NCBI GenBank assembly: GCA_030066975.1
Contig: JASJAO010000007.1
Span: 186,001-250,000 of the forward strand
Length of the DNA: 64,000 nt
From: Henriciella sp.
Lineage (GTDB): Bacteria; Pseudomonadota; Alphaproteobacteria; Caulobacterales; Hyphomonadaceae
Reading direction: 5' to 3'
Shown here: positions 53,185 to 61,790 of the stretch, piece after piece
Position numbering within the stretch: position 1 is the stretch's first letter
Layout: the number at the start of each line of letters is the position of its first letter
Made by a program: the position numbers and the translations under genes
Notes under the pieces: model-generated
Databases searched by the model: none
What the model was told of the DNA's origin: nothing
What the model saw: the letters and a program-made list of their open reading frames with translations, nothing else

Positions 53185-54306
53185 ATGACCACTTTGGTAA
53201 AAGACCGTTTCAATCTCTGGCCCGGCATTGAGCTGGAATATGTCGGCGACACGCTCGAAGATCTCGATACGCCCTGCCCGATCATCGATGTCGATATTGT
53301 CGAGGCCAATCTCAAAGCCTGGCAGGACCGCTGTGACCGGCTGGGCATCGCCAACCGCCCGCACATCAAAACCCATAAGAGCAAAGCGATTGCCCGCCGC
53401 CAGCTTCAGCTCGGCGCAGTTGGTCTCAACTGTCAGAAGCTCAGCGAAGCCGAGGTAATGATTGAAGCTGGCGCAACCGACATTCTGATCACCTACAATA
53501 TCGTCGGCAAGCCGAAGATTGAACGCCTCGCACGCCTTGCCCAACGCGCCACCATGTCGGTCACCGTCGACTCCGAATTTACTGTTCAGAACATCGCGCA
53601 GGCCGCCGAGATGGCGGGTGAGCCGATTGGTGTGCTGATCGAATGCGACACGGGCGCTGCGCGGTGCGGTGTGCAAAGTCCAGCAGCTGCTCGCGATCTT
53701 GCCGAGATCGTCAATGCGACTCCAGGACTGATCTTTAAGGGCTTGATGACCTACCCGCCCTTTGGCGAGCGCAGCAAAGCCGCAAACTTCCTGTCCAAAA
53801 CCAAAGCGCTTTGCGAGCAAGCCGGACTACAAGTCGAAACGATCTCTTCTGGCGGCAGCGTCGATATGTGGGATGATGAGGGCCTGGAAGACATCACCGA
53901 GTATCGCATCGGCACCTATGTCTTCTTTGACCGCTCGCAAGTGGATCGCGGCAGCGCGCAGGTCTCCGACTGTGCCCTAACCGTCCTCACCACAGTGGTT
54001 AGCCGCCCGACCGAAGACCGCGCGATGATCGATGCCGGCACCAAAGGCCTGACCAGCGATACGCTTGGCGGTAAAGGCTATGGCCTGATCCCAACCCATC
54101 CAAAGGCTGAAATCTATGCCCTGAATGAAGAACACGGCTACATCGCGCTTAGTCAAAATGAGCCCAAACCGCAGATTGGCGATCTTCTGAAAGTGATCCC
54201 GAACCATGTCTGCGTCGTCTGCAATCTGGTCGACAAAGTCATCCTGGTGCGCGGCGACCAGGTGCTTGGCGCCATGCCCGTCGATGCGCGCGGCTGCTCA
54301 GTCTAG
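53185..54306 (+). CDS. D-threonine aldolase / D-amino acid PLP enzyme (alanine racemase fold)
   Basis: Cytoplasmic PLP enzyme of 373 residues in the D-threonine aldolase / D-serine dehydratase group. The PLP lysine is in PHIKTHKS (Lys 62). A C-terminal domain ends in PNHVCVVCN, the metal-binding region (HxC/HAC type). It is a distant paralogue of the enzyme at 6240-7547, which lacks the PNHVC form. Likely reactions are cleavage of D-3-hydroxy amino acids to glycine and an aldehyde, or deamination. It is preceded by a motif 1 site, and by a possible motif 2 variant, and is divergent from the amino-acid ABC operon. Substrate is not determined. Confidence 0.82.
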   Translation: MTTLVKDRFNLWPGIELEYVGDTLEDLDTPCPIIDVDIVEANLKAWQDRCDRLGIANRPHIKTHKSKAIARRQLQLGAVGLNCQKLSEAEVMIEAGATDILITYNIVGKPKIERLARLAQRATMSVTVDSEFTVQNIAQAAEMAGEPIGVLIECDTGAARCGVQSPAAARDLAEIVNATPGLIFKGLMTYPPFGERSKAANFLSKTKALCEQAGLQVETISSGGSVDMWDDEGLEDITEYRIGTYVFFDRSQVDRGSAQVSDCALTVLTTVVSRPTEDRAMIDAGTKGLTSDTLGGKGYGLIPTHPKAEIYALNEEHGYIALSQNEPKPQIGDLLKVIPNHVCVVCNLVDKVILVRGDQVLGAMPVDARGCSV

Positions 54307-54370
54307 TAACTCCCAATCAGCCCAAAGCGGGGGTTGCCTAATCTACGATTGCGAGTAGGCTCACAAAAAA

Positions 54371-54382
54371 TCAGACGTCTGT
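54371..54382. promoter_or_regulatory. Motif 2 operator upstream of the GH3 operon
   Basis: TCAGACGTCTGT contains the perfect palindrome CAGACGTCTG. It lies 20 bases upstream of the GH3 start and just before the GGGAGG Shine-Dalgarno region, a typical position for a repressor. Confidence 0.6.
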
Positions 54383-54402
54383 GCAATTAGGGAGGGTCCT
54401 TC

Positions 54403-56421
54403 ATGGCGCTGCAGCAGACCAAATTGCAGGTTATGATAGGGTTCGGTCTAGCACTCACTGCTTTCGCCGTGTCTTGTGTCGCCTCGACAACAGACCAAGC
54501 TGTGCCGCTCGCTACCCCAATTAATCAGATTGAAATCAGCACACGAACGACACCTCTTCTGGAGCAGGACGGTCTGACTTTCCGTGACCTCAATCGCAAT
54601 GGCGCGCTCGACCCTTATGAGGACTGGCGCCTCAGCCCCGACGCTCGCGCTGATAACCTCATCTCGCTAATGAAGTTAGAGGAAAAGGCTGCGGCGATGA
54701 TCCACCCCATCGCGCCTCTCAAGGGCCCCTCTGATGCCCCCGCCTCACAGGCCTATCGCCTCGATGCCGCTGAGGAACGCATCCTCAAGAAGCATATCAC
54801 ATTTTTCCTGACACGCCTGTCCTCCCCGCCTGCCAAGCTGGCAGCGTCCAGCAATGCCATGCAGGAAATTGCTGAACGCGGGCGTCTCGGCATCCCGCTC
54901 ACCATCTCAACCGACCCTCGCAACCATTTTCAGGAGACCTTGGGGGCAAGTGTTGTCGCCGCAGGCGTGTCGCAATGGCCCGATACACTAGGCCTCGCTG
55001 CGATTGGGGATCCAGAGACCGTTCGGGAGTTCGCTGATATTGCCCGCCGCGAATATCGCGCCGTCGGCATCCATATGGCGCTGCATCCAATGGCTGATCT
55101 CGGCACCGAACCGCGCTGGCCGCGCTTCTACGGCACGTTCGGAGAGGATGCCGATCTCGCCCACGATCTGACCGAGGCCTATGTCGAGGGCTTCCAGAAT
55201 GGCCGCGACGGGCTCAACACTGGTAGCGTGATCACCATCGCCAAACATTGGGTGGGTTATGGCGCAGCAGTCGATGGCTGGGACGGGCACAACTATTATG
55301 GCCAGATGGCCCGCGCGGACGGCGCGTTGGATCTTCATATTCGCCCCTTTGAAGGCGCTTTAGCCGCGAATGTGGCCGGGGTCATGCCGTCTTATGTCAT
55401 TCTTGAAGATGAGATCATCGATGGCGACCCGGTTGAGCCCGTCGCGGCCGGGTTCAACAAACAGATACTCACCGACTTGCTGCGCGGTACGCATGGCTTT
55501 GACGGCCTGGTTCTCTCGGACTGGTCGATCACAAAAGACTGCAGCGAGAATTGCCGTTTGGGTCTGCGTCCGCCAACCCGCGCCGATATCGGCATGCCCT
55601 GGGGTGTTGAAGACCTGACCGTCCCCCAGCGTTTTGCCAAAAGTATCAATGCCGGTGTTGATCAATTTGGCGGCGAAAATCACTGGGAGCCGATTATCGA
55701 AGCTCTCAGTGCAGAGGAGGTCAGCGAAACGCAAATTGATGAAGCCGTTCAGCGCATCATGGTGCAAAAATTCGCGCTTGGCCTCTTCGATAATCCTTTT
55801 GTCGACCCTGCCGCGGCAAACGGGATTGTCGGCACACGCGAGGCGGTACAGAAAGCGAAAACCGCTCAACATCGCTCACTCGTCATTCTGGAGAACCGGG
55901 AGATGACCCTGCCCTTGAGCCCCGGCACCAAGGTCTATCTCTCTGGTCCGGACAAAGCTGACGCCGAAGCTGCGGGCCTCATACCGGTTGATACACTCGC
56001 TAACGCAGACATTGCGATAGTTGCAATGCGTACCCCTTATGAATTGCTTCACCCCAACCACTTCTTCGGGCGTCGCCATCATGAGGGTCGGCTCGACTTC
56101 CGCCCCGGCGATCTAGACTTCGACGCATTTACTGCCGCTGCTGCGAAGGTTCCGACAATCGCGGTGGTCTATCTCGATCGCCCGGCCATCCTGACCGATG
56201 TTAAAGCTCGAGCCGCTGGCCTGATTGCTCATTTTGGTATCTCCGATGCGGCTCTGATGGACGTTGTGACAGGCCGAGCGATGGCTGAAGGCCGCATGCC
56301 GTTCGAACTGCCCTCATCCATGGCAGACGTCGAAGCACAAAGCCCCGGTCTTCCTTCGGATACAGCAAACCCGCTCTATCCCATCGGTGCGGGCCTACGT
56401 ATTTCAAATTCCAGCGAATAG
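54403..56421 (+). CDS. Glycoside hydrolase family 3 lipoprotein (beta-glucosidase-like)
   Basis: Secreted GH3 enzyme of 672 residues. ATG 54403 follows GGAGGG by 7 bases. The signal ends in lipobox AVSC (Cys 25). RFYGTFGEDADLA (about 245) and KHWVGYGAAVDG (about 288) are family signatures. The nucleophile is the Asp of LSDWS (about residue 370). The second domain is shorter than in many GH3 enzymes. It would remove terminal beta-glucose or a similar sugar from a glycoside outside the inner membrane. It is first in an operon with a Rieske oxygenase (8 bases) and an MFS permease (44 bases), which points to an aromatic glycoside substrate (inference). Confidence 0.9.
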   Translation: MALQQTKLQVMIGFGLALTAFAVSCVASTTDQAVPLATPINQIEISTRTTPLLEQDGLTFRDLNRNGALDPYEDWRLSPDARADNLISLMKLEEKAAAMIHPIAPLKGPSDAPASQAYRLDAAEERILKKHITFFLTRLSSPPAKLAASSNAMQEIAERGRLGIPLTISTDPRNHFQETLGASVVAAGVSQWPDTLGLAAIGDPETVREFADIARREYRAVGIHMALHPMADLGTEPRWPRFYGTFGEDADLAHDLTEAYVEGFQNGRDGLNTGSVITIAKHWVGYGAAVDGWDGHNYYGQMARADGALDLHIRPFEGALAANVAGVMPSYVILEDEIIDGDPVEPVAAGFNKQILTDLLRGTHGFDGLVLSDWSITKDCSENCRLGLRPPTRADIGMPWGVEDLTVPQRFAKSINAGVDQFGGENHWEPIIEALSAEEVSETQIDEAVQRIMVQKFALGLFDNPFVDPAAANGIVGTREAVQKAKTAQHRSLVILENREMTLPLSPGTKVYLSGPDKADAEAAGLIPVDTLANADIAIVAMRTPYELLHPNHFFGRRHHEGRLDFRPGDLDFDAFTAAAAKVPTIAVVYLDRPAILTDVKARAAGLIAHFGISDAALMDVVTGRAMAEGRMPFELPSSMADVEAQSPGLPSDTANPLYPIGAGLRISNSSE

Positions 56422-56429
56422 GAGGAAAC

Positions 56430-57695
56430 ATGCTCGGGGAAGCAAAGAACAAGCTCCTTACACGTGTCGGTCCCGGCGAGCCCATGGGCAATCTACTGCG
56501 CCGGTATTGGATGCCGATCGCGGCAGAAGCCGACTATCAGGACCAAAAGGTCACACCGATCCGCCTCATGGGTGAGGACCTGGTGCTCTATCGCGACGGC
56601 AAAGGCAATCTTGGCCTGGTGGACCGCCAATGCCCGCATCGCCGCGCGGATCTCTCTTATGGCTATACCGAAGATTGCGGCCTGCGCTGCAATTATCATG
56701 GCTGGCTGTTCGACAAAGATGGCGCCTGTCTGGAACAGCCTTATGAGGACGTTGCAGCCCCTGAGCGTAAGTTTCGCGAGAAGGTGAAAATCAAAGCCTA
56801 CCCGCTTGAACGCAAAGCGGGTCTGATCTGGGCCTATATGGGCCCAATGCCAGCCCCCCTGCTCCCCGATTGGGAACCATTTAACTGGCCGAACGGTTTC
56901 AAACAGATCGTTTTCACGACACTCCCCTGCAATTGGTTCCAGTGTCAGGAGAACTCGATTGACCCGGTGCATTTCGAATGGATGCATGCCAATTGGGCCA
57001 AACGTCTGCGTGGCGAAGATGGCCGTGCGCCGCGTCACTTAAAGGTCGCTTTTGACGAGTTCGAACATGGCCTCGTCTACAAACGTATTCGTGAAGATAC
57101 CGACGAGACCAATCCACTCTGGACCGTAGGGCGCACCGCCCTTTGGCCAAACGCCTTTTTCCTTGGGGACCACTTCGAATGGCGTGTCCCGATTGATGAT
57201 GAAAACACACTCAGTGTCACTTGGGCCTTTTTTCGTGTTCCAACCGAAGCGGAACCGTTCGAGCAGGACACTATCCCGGCCTGGGAGGCCCCGCTCATTG
57301 ACGAGACCACTGGTCGCTGGATCACCAGCCATGTCATGAACCAGGATTTTGTCGCCTGGGTCGGTCAGGGCACAATCGCAGACCGCGCTCAGGAACGCCT
57401 CGGCACCAGCGACGCCGGGATTATCAAAATGCGCAAACTCTTCTTCGACGATCTTGAGAAAATCGATCGCGGCGAAGACCCTAAAGGCATCATTAGAGAT
57501 CCGGCTGAGAACCAGTCGATCAAACTGCCGGTCGCAGAACGCGACCTCCTTCTTAGAGGCGCGCCGCGCGCTGCGCTCGCCACTCATCCAATCTGGGCCA
57601 AGCACATGCAGGACTTCCCCTTTTGTGCAGGACAGCCCGAAACCGTCCGCGATGCTTTCCGAGCCGCCATTGGCGAGGTCTCAGAAGATGCCTGA
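56430..57695 (+). CDS. Rieske-type aromatic oxygenase, alpha subunit
   Basis: Oxygenase component of 421 residues. The Rieske centre is CPH...CNYH (Cys 68, His 70, Cys 87, His 90). The mononuclear iron site begins with DPVHFEWMH (His 181, His 186). The sequence resembles phthalate-dioxygenase-type or aryl-O-demethylase-type alpha subunits more than toluene-type ones. It hydroxylates or demethylates an aromatic acid using electrons from a reductase; no reductase gene is in this window. Cytoplasmic. RBS AGGAGG precedes the start. The GH3 upstream and MFS downstream suggest it acts on the imported aglycone; the product could enter the gentisate pathway 4 kb away. Confidence 0.88.
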   Translation: MLGEAKNKLLTRVGPGEPMGNLLRRYWMPIAAEADYQDQKVTPIRLMGEDLVLYRDGKGNLGLVDRQCPHRRADLSYGYTEDCGLRCNYHGWLFDKDGACLEQPYEDVAAPERKFREKVKIKAYPLERKAGLIWAYMGPMPAPLLPDWEPFNWPNGFKQIVFTTLPCNWFQCQENSIDPVHFEWMHANWAKRLRGEDGRAPRHLKVAFDEFEHGLVYKRIREDTDETNPLWTVGRTALWPNAFFLGDHFEWRVPIDDENTLSVTWAFFRVPTEAEPFEQDTIPAWEAPLIDETTGRWITSHVMNQDFVAWVGQGTIADRAQERLGTSDAGIIKMRKLFFDDLEKIDRGEDPKGIIRDPAENQSIKLPVAERDLLLRGAPRAALATHPIWAKHMQDFPFCAGQPETVRDAFRAAIGEVSEDA

Positions 57696-57739
57696 CGCAG
57701 GCTCCCCAGATTTCATCTCAGCTGTAAAGGCGCTGCCGC

Positions 57740-59044
57740 ATGACCACTGACGCGATTACTGAAGACGAGAAATCCGGTTTCAGCCTTGGCCCCTGGGGTA
57801 TGGTGGCACTTGGATTTGTCTGCCTGGCCTTCTGTTTCGCTGCCTCGGTTTCCGTCTTGCCGCTGCTCTACAGCCCGGTGATCGAAGAATTCGGCTGGTC
57901 GCGCACCCAGGCCACGGTCGTATTTACCTATGGCGCATTTGGCAGCATGGCGCTTTCTTTCTTTGCTGTTGGCCCGCTAATCGACAGGTTCGGGGCTAAG
58001 CCCGTCCTCATCGGCGCGATTATCGCCACCAGCGCGATGATGACAGGCTTCCTGCTCATTGACTCGTTGCCGACTTATTACTTTTTCGGCATGCTGAACA
58101 ATGCATTCGCCACCGTTATCCTGCTCAGTTTGAAAGTGCTGATCTCACGTTGGTTCAATAAAAATCAGGGCCTGGCCGTTGGCGTGATGATTGCCGGGAC
58201 CAGTGTTGGCGGCGCTCTGCTGCCCCTCATTGCCTATCCCTTAATTGACGCTCTGGGCTGGCGCGCCGCTTATGCCTCGCTCAGCCTCAGCGGCTGGCTC
58301 ATCGCCCTCCCCCTTGTCATCTTCCTTGGCCGGGAACATCCGACAGAGCGCGAGCTTGCCGCGCAGCTCGGGACATCCAAAACCGACCCAGGCCTAATCG
58401 AGAAACTGAAAACCGCCGATATTCCGGTCACCTATACCTCACTGCTGAGCAGTCGTATCTTCTGGATCATCATGATCAGCCTGTTTCTCGCGGCGGTGAT
58501 CGATATGGGCCTCTTACAACATACTGGCCTCTATCTGGAGCGCGATAAAGGCCTCGGTACAGCCGGTGCGGCACTCGGCGTGTCTGGCACGTTCGCGTTA
58601 TCGATTGGTGCAAAAATCGGTGCCGGTTGGCTCTATGACCGGATTTCACTCAAGGGCATCTCGCTGACCTATTTATTCATCGGTCTGACCGCACTCTTTG
58701 CTCTAACGATTGATGGCACGATCATGCTGATCCTGTTCATCGTGCTGCGAGGGATTGGCCATGGCGGAATTATCGCCGACAGCCCAATCCTCGCGAAACA
58801 TACATGGGGCGCCAAGCCGATGAATCGCGTCCTACCCCTGCTAACAGGCACCACAACGGCAGGCTTCGCCATAGGCCCCCTAGTACTGGCCGCCATCTAT
58901 GACCAATTTGGCTCGTATGAATATGGCTTCTATCTGTTCGCTGCCTTGGGTGTGCTGGCTGCGGCCATGCTCTGGCCTGTACGCCCCATGTATCGCGACC
59001 GGGTCAAAGAAATTGAAAAGGAAGCTGCCGCCCTGAAGGTCTAA
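57740..59044 (+). CDS. MFS transporter (monocarboxylate/aromatic acid-type)
   Basis: A 434-residue permease with twelve predicted helices and an LIDRFGAKPVL loop (about 85-95) after helix 2. The resemblance is to the oxalate-formate/monocarboxylate porter group, in which several members carry aromatic or carboxylic acids. It lies 44 bases downstream of the Rieske gene and ends 4 bases into the convergent maleylpyruvate isomerase gene. Probably takes up the aglycone or a carboxylic acid. Direct substrate evidence is lacking. Confidence 0.88.
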   Translation: MTTDAITEDEKSGFSLGPWGMVALGFVCLAFCFAASVSVLPLLYSPVIEEFGWSRTQATVVFTYGAFGSMALSFFAVGPLIDRFGAKPVLIGAIIATSAMMTGFLLIDSLPTYYFFGMLNNAFATVILLSLKVLISRWFNKNQGLAVGVMIAGTSVGGALLPLIAYPLIDALGWRAAYASLSLSGWLIALPLVIFLGREHPTERELAAQLGTSKTDPGLIEKLKTADIPVTYTSLLSSRIFWIIMISLFLAAVIDMGLLQHTGLYLERDKGLGTAGAALGVSGTFALSIGAKIGAGWLYDRISLKGISLTYLFIGLTALFALTIDGTIMLILFIVLRGIGHGGIIADSPILAKHTWGAKPMNRVLPLLTGTTTAGFAIGPLVLAAIYDQFGSYEYGFYLFAALGVLAAAMLWPVRPMYRDRVKEIEKEAAALKV

Positions 59045-59664
59045 GCTTCCGGTGCAGCCTGTGCGAACGCTTCGATAAGCTGCAAACGTGCATCGATTTC
59101 GACCAGCTTCGGATAGGCCTCCAACGGCACTTCGAACCGGCGCGCATTAAACATTTGCGGCACGAGACAGAGATCCGCCGCGCTTAACGTCTCGCCAAAG
59201 CAATATGGCCCACCGCCAGCCCGGCGCACCTGCTGCTCCAAGCCCTCAAACCCGAGCGCAATCCAGTGTGCGTACCAGGCATTCTTCGCATCCTCGTCAA
59301 CGCCTAGAACGTTCTTCAGATATTTCAACACGCGCAGATTATTCAGCGGGTGAATATCGCTCGCAATCACCTGGACCATCTCCATGACACGCGCCTCACC
59401 ACGCGGGTCAACTGGGAACAGGCGCGGCTCCGGCGCCAGGTGATCCAGATACTTCAAGATCGCGATAGATTGGGACAAGGCAAACCCGTCCTCTTCAACC
59501 AAAGCCGGCGTCAGGCCAGAAGGGTTAAGCGCCAGATAGTCAGGCGAACGCTGTGCATCCTCGCGGAAATTGACCAGGACCTTCTCAACCTCGATGCCTT
59601 TCAGATTGCAGGCAATCCGAACCCGATACGACGCCGACGAGCGCGGAAAATTGTAGAGCTTCAT
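59041..59664 (-). CDS. Maleylpyruvate/maleylacetoacetate isomerase (zeta-class GST)
   Basis: Zeta-class glutathione transferase of 207 residues. The active-site signature SSASYRVRI is at 9-17, with a QSIAI glutathione-binding motif near 65. In gentisate catabolism it isomerises maleylpyruvate to fumarylpyruvate using glutathione; the sister enzyme works on maleylacetoacetate. The gentisate dioxygenase and fumarylpyruvate hydrolase nearby favour maleylpyruvate. It overlaps the preceding RraA gene by 4 bases and is the last gene of a minus-strand operon of four. Confidence 0.88.
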   Translation of the reverse strand: MKLYNFPRSSASYRVRIACNLKGIEVEKVLVNFREDAQRSPDYLALNPSGLTPALVEEDGFALSQSIAILKYLDHLAPEPRLFPVDPRGEARVMEMVQVIASDIHPLNNLRVLKYLKNVLGVDEDAKNAWYAHWIALGFEGLEQQVRRAGGGPYCFGETLSAADLCLVPQMFNARRFEVPLEAYPKLVEIDARLQLIEAFAQAAPEA

Positions 59665-60293
59665 TCGCCCTCACCCAGACCATAGATATCGATCGTGCGT
59701 TCCCCTGCCCGCAACCTTGCGATCAGGTCGACTTCCTTCGCGTCCCGGCGCTCTGACTCCTCAAGAATGTCATCCAGACCCTCCGGCGAGAGGACCACCA
59801 AACCATCCTGATCGCCAACCACCAGATCACCTTGGCTAATCAGGACATCCCCCAACATAAGCGGCGTCCCCAGAAAACCCTGGCCGCCTTGGTCCTTCTC
59901 CGTGCCCTGAATGCAAACCCCGGCGGAAAAAATCGGAAAGCCCTGACGAGGCAACACATCACTATCACGCACACTCCCCGTCAGCACCAGACCACCAAGT
60001 CCTGCCGCCAGCGCCGCCTCAGTCATTACCTCTCCCCAATATCCGGCTTCTGAAAATCCGCTGGGATCAAACACTATAATATCTCCACGCGCGGCCTTAT
60101 AAAGCGCACGATGGAGCCATAGATTATCACAAGCCGGACCACGTACCGGATAGGCTGGGCCGCACAATTTCATGTCTGGCGAGACCGGCTTCAAATACGA
60201 TGGCAGTGCGCCAATTCGGCCAGCCGCTTCATGCAAAGTCGGTGTCGAGATTTTGCTCGCCCGCTCAATCTGAGCTTTAGTCAACTCGACCAT
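59661..60293 (-). CDS. RraA-family protein (HMG/CHA aldolase-like), paralogue 3
   Basis: Class II-type RraA-fold protein of 210 residues. GGLVLTGSVRDSDVL (about 100-115) holds the conserved Arg-Asp metal/substrate motif. RraA-family members include 4-hydroxy-4-methyl-2-oxoglutarate / 4-carboxy-4-hydroxy-2-oxoadipate aldolases, which also decarboxylate oxaloacetate. It is third of three adjacent paralogues, 2 bases after the second, and overlaps the isomerase gene. The role within a gentisate cluster is not obvious. Confidence 0.85.
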   Translation of the reverse strand: MVELTKAQIERASKISTPTLHEAAGRIGALPSYLKPVSPDMKLCGPAYPVRGPACDNLWLHRALYKAARGDIIVFDPSGFSEAGYWGEVMTEAALAAGLGGLVLTGSVRDSDVLPRQGFPIFSAGVCIQGTEKDQGGQGFLGTPLMLGDVLISQGDLVVGDQDGLVVLSPEGLDDILEESERRDAKEVDLIARLRAGERTIDIYGLGEGE

Positions 60294-60295
60294 GC

Positions 60296-60952
60296 TCAGC
60301 TGTCTCCTTTACGTTGTAGCAGGTGGTAGGCTTGCTCTTTGCGTACCTCGGCCAGGCTCTTGCCTGAAAGGACACCATCTCGAATACGCGTCTCCGCGGC
60401 ATGGATTGTCTCAGCCACCTCAAGCACCTGGTCCTCAAGCGCAGCTGGAATAGCAACAACGCCATCTGCATCACCGCGCATCAGATCACCCGGCTGCACG
60501 CGCGCATCACCGATATTCACCGTCTTGCCAATACCTTCGAACTGTACCCGATCCTTGCCGGTGCGCATTGAGTAAGATCGGCTATACATCGGATAACCCA
60601 GCTCTCGCGCCAACGCTGTGTCACGGCAAGCCCCATCAATCACCGTACCGCCAATTCCGGTTTTATTGGCGACCAGCGTCATGATATCGCCCCAAACCGT
60701 CGCATCTTCGCGTCCGCCATTATCGAGAACGCAAATGTGTCCAGCTGGCACATCATCAATAAAATCCCCCACCGTCCCAACCGGCTTGGACGCCGGGCCA
60801 TAGGTCACCGTGAAAGCGCGCCCGGCGAGCTGAAAAGACGGGTCCAGGGGTTTGATGCCGAGGCACTGTCCGGCGATCTCCAGCTTGTCCAAAGCGTCAC
60901 TGAGGGTAGCAACGTCAAGCTGCTTTGCGCGCCCTACATTTGCATCGCTCAT
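60296..60952 (-). CDS. RraA-family protein (HMG/CHA aldolase-like), paralogue 2
   Basis: RraA-fold protein of 218 residues with GGTVIDGACRDTALA (about 110-125), including the conserved Gly-x4-Asp...Arg-Asp pattern of active aldolases. A GDIMTLVANKTGI region precedes it. It is separated by 2 bases from each neighbour, so the three paralogues are co-expressed and may form mixed oligomers (family members are trimers or hexamers). Substrate unknown. Confidence 0.85.
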   Translation of the reverse strand: MSDANVGRAKQLDVATLSDALDKLEIAGQCLGIKPLDPSFQLAGRAFTVTYGPASKPVGTVGDFIDDVPAGHICVLDNGGREDATVWGDIMTLVANKTGIGGTVIDGACRDTALARELGYPMYSRSYSMRTGKDRVQFEGIGKTVNIGDARVQPGDLMRGDADGVVAIPAALEDQVLEVAETIHAAETRIRDGVLSGKSLAEVRKEQAYHLLQRKGDS

Positions 60953-60954
60953 CT

Positions 60955-61626
60955 TTAGCTATCCTTTCCCGCATCCAGCATACTCTCATATTTGGCGCCC
61001 ATTACTGTGCCGACCGGCACGCCCTCCAAAACTTGCGCGGTCAGCACAGCTTCTCGCGCGGCAATCGCCTCTGCGGTGTCCAGGACGCGCTGGATCTCAC
61101 CCTGCGGCACAAAAACCATCCCCGAACGATCGGCAAGCACATAATCGCCCGTCTCGACCTTGGTCTCCCCAATCGTCACGGGCCCGCCGGTTTCAGCCTC
61201 ATAGATCCGGCCCCGAGCCGTGCGAGCCGTAGACCCGCGCGCATAGACGGGAAATCCAAGCCCCGCCGCTTCATCAATATCGCGGGCCGGGCCATCAACA
61301 ATCACCCCGGCTAGCCCTTTCACCCGTGCTGCATTGGATAGGATGCCGCCCCAGCCTGCTGCATCGATCCCCGTGCGCTGCTCAATCACGATCACCTCGC
61401 CCGCCTGCGCGGTTTCAATAGCGTTTGAACAGAGATGCTTCGGCGGCATATCCGCTGGCGGCGTTCCGGCCGCCAATTTTACAGTCTGAACGCGGCCAAA
61501 AATCTTTGTCTTTACAGTCTGCGACACGATCCCGGTCACAGCAGGCGGCAAGCCCAAACGATCGCACGCGTCAGACAGCGCACAGGCGTCAAACCGCGAC
61601 AGTCTTTGCAGCGTAATTTCAGTCAT
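60955..61626 (-). CDS. RraA-family protein (HMG/CHA aldolase-like), paralogue 1
   Basis: First RraA-family gene of the minus-strand operon, 223 residues. The AGVIVDGPARDIDEA segment (about 108-122) has the Arg-Asp pair. The three paralogues differ clearly in sequence, so this is not a recent tandem duplication. The start faces the gentisate dioxygenase promoter across a 164-base divergent gap that holds a motif 2 site. Confidence 0.85.
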   Translation of the reverse strand: MTEITLQRLSRFDACALSDACDRLGLPPAVTGIVSQTVKTKIFGRVQTVKLAAGTPPADMPPKHLCSNAIETAQAGEVIVIEQRTGIDAAGWGGILSNAARVKGLAGVIVDGPARDIDEAAGLGFPVYARGSTARTARGRIYEAETGGPVTIGETKVETGDYVLADRSGMVFVPQGEIQRVLDTAEAIAAREAVLTAQVLEGVPVGTVMGAKYESMLDAGKDS

Positions 61627-61692
61627 GCCACTCTCCTCGCCGGCTCGATAACAAATCGGCTCCTACAGTGCGAGCGGCAGAATATCAATTCA

Positions 61693-61702
61693 TCAGACGT
61701 CT
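61693..61702. promoter_or_regulatory. Motif 2 operator in the RraA-gentisate divergent gap
   Basis: TCAGACGTCT matches 10 of the 12 motif 2 bases; the last two are TT. It lies just upstream of the -35 box of the gentisate operon and 67 bases from the first RraA start, so it can serve both directions. Confidence 0.5.
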
Positions 61703-61723
61703 TTTTAATTTACATTCCGAAGT

Positions 61724-61752
61724 TTGACGTCAGCCTTCTCGCAGCCTAGAAT
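61724..61752 (+). promoter_or_regulatory. Predicted sigma-70-type promoter of the gentisate operon
   Basis: TTGACG and TAGAAT are separated by exactly 17 bases, with the start codon 38 bases past the -10. The motif 2 site lies 21 bases upstream of the -35 box. Confidence 0.5.
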
Positions 61753-61790
61753 TGACAGACATATGATAAATTTTGGCCGGGGGAGAATTT

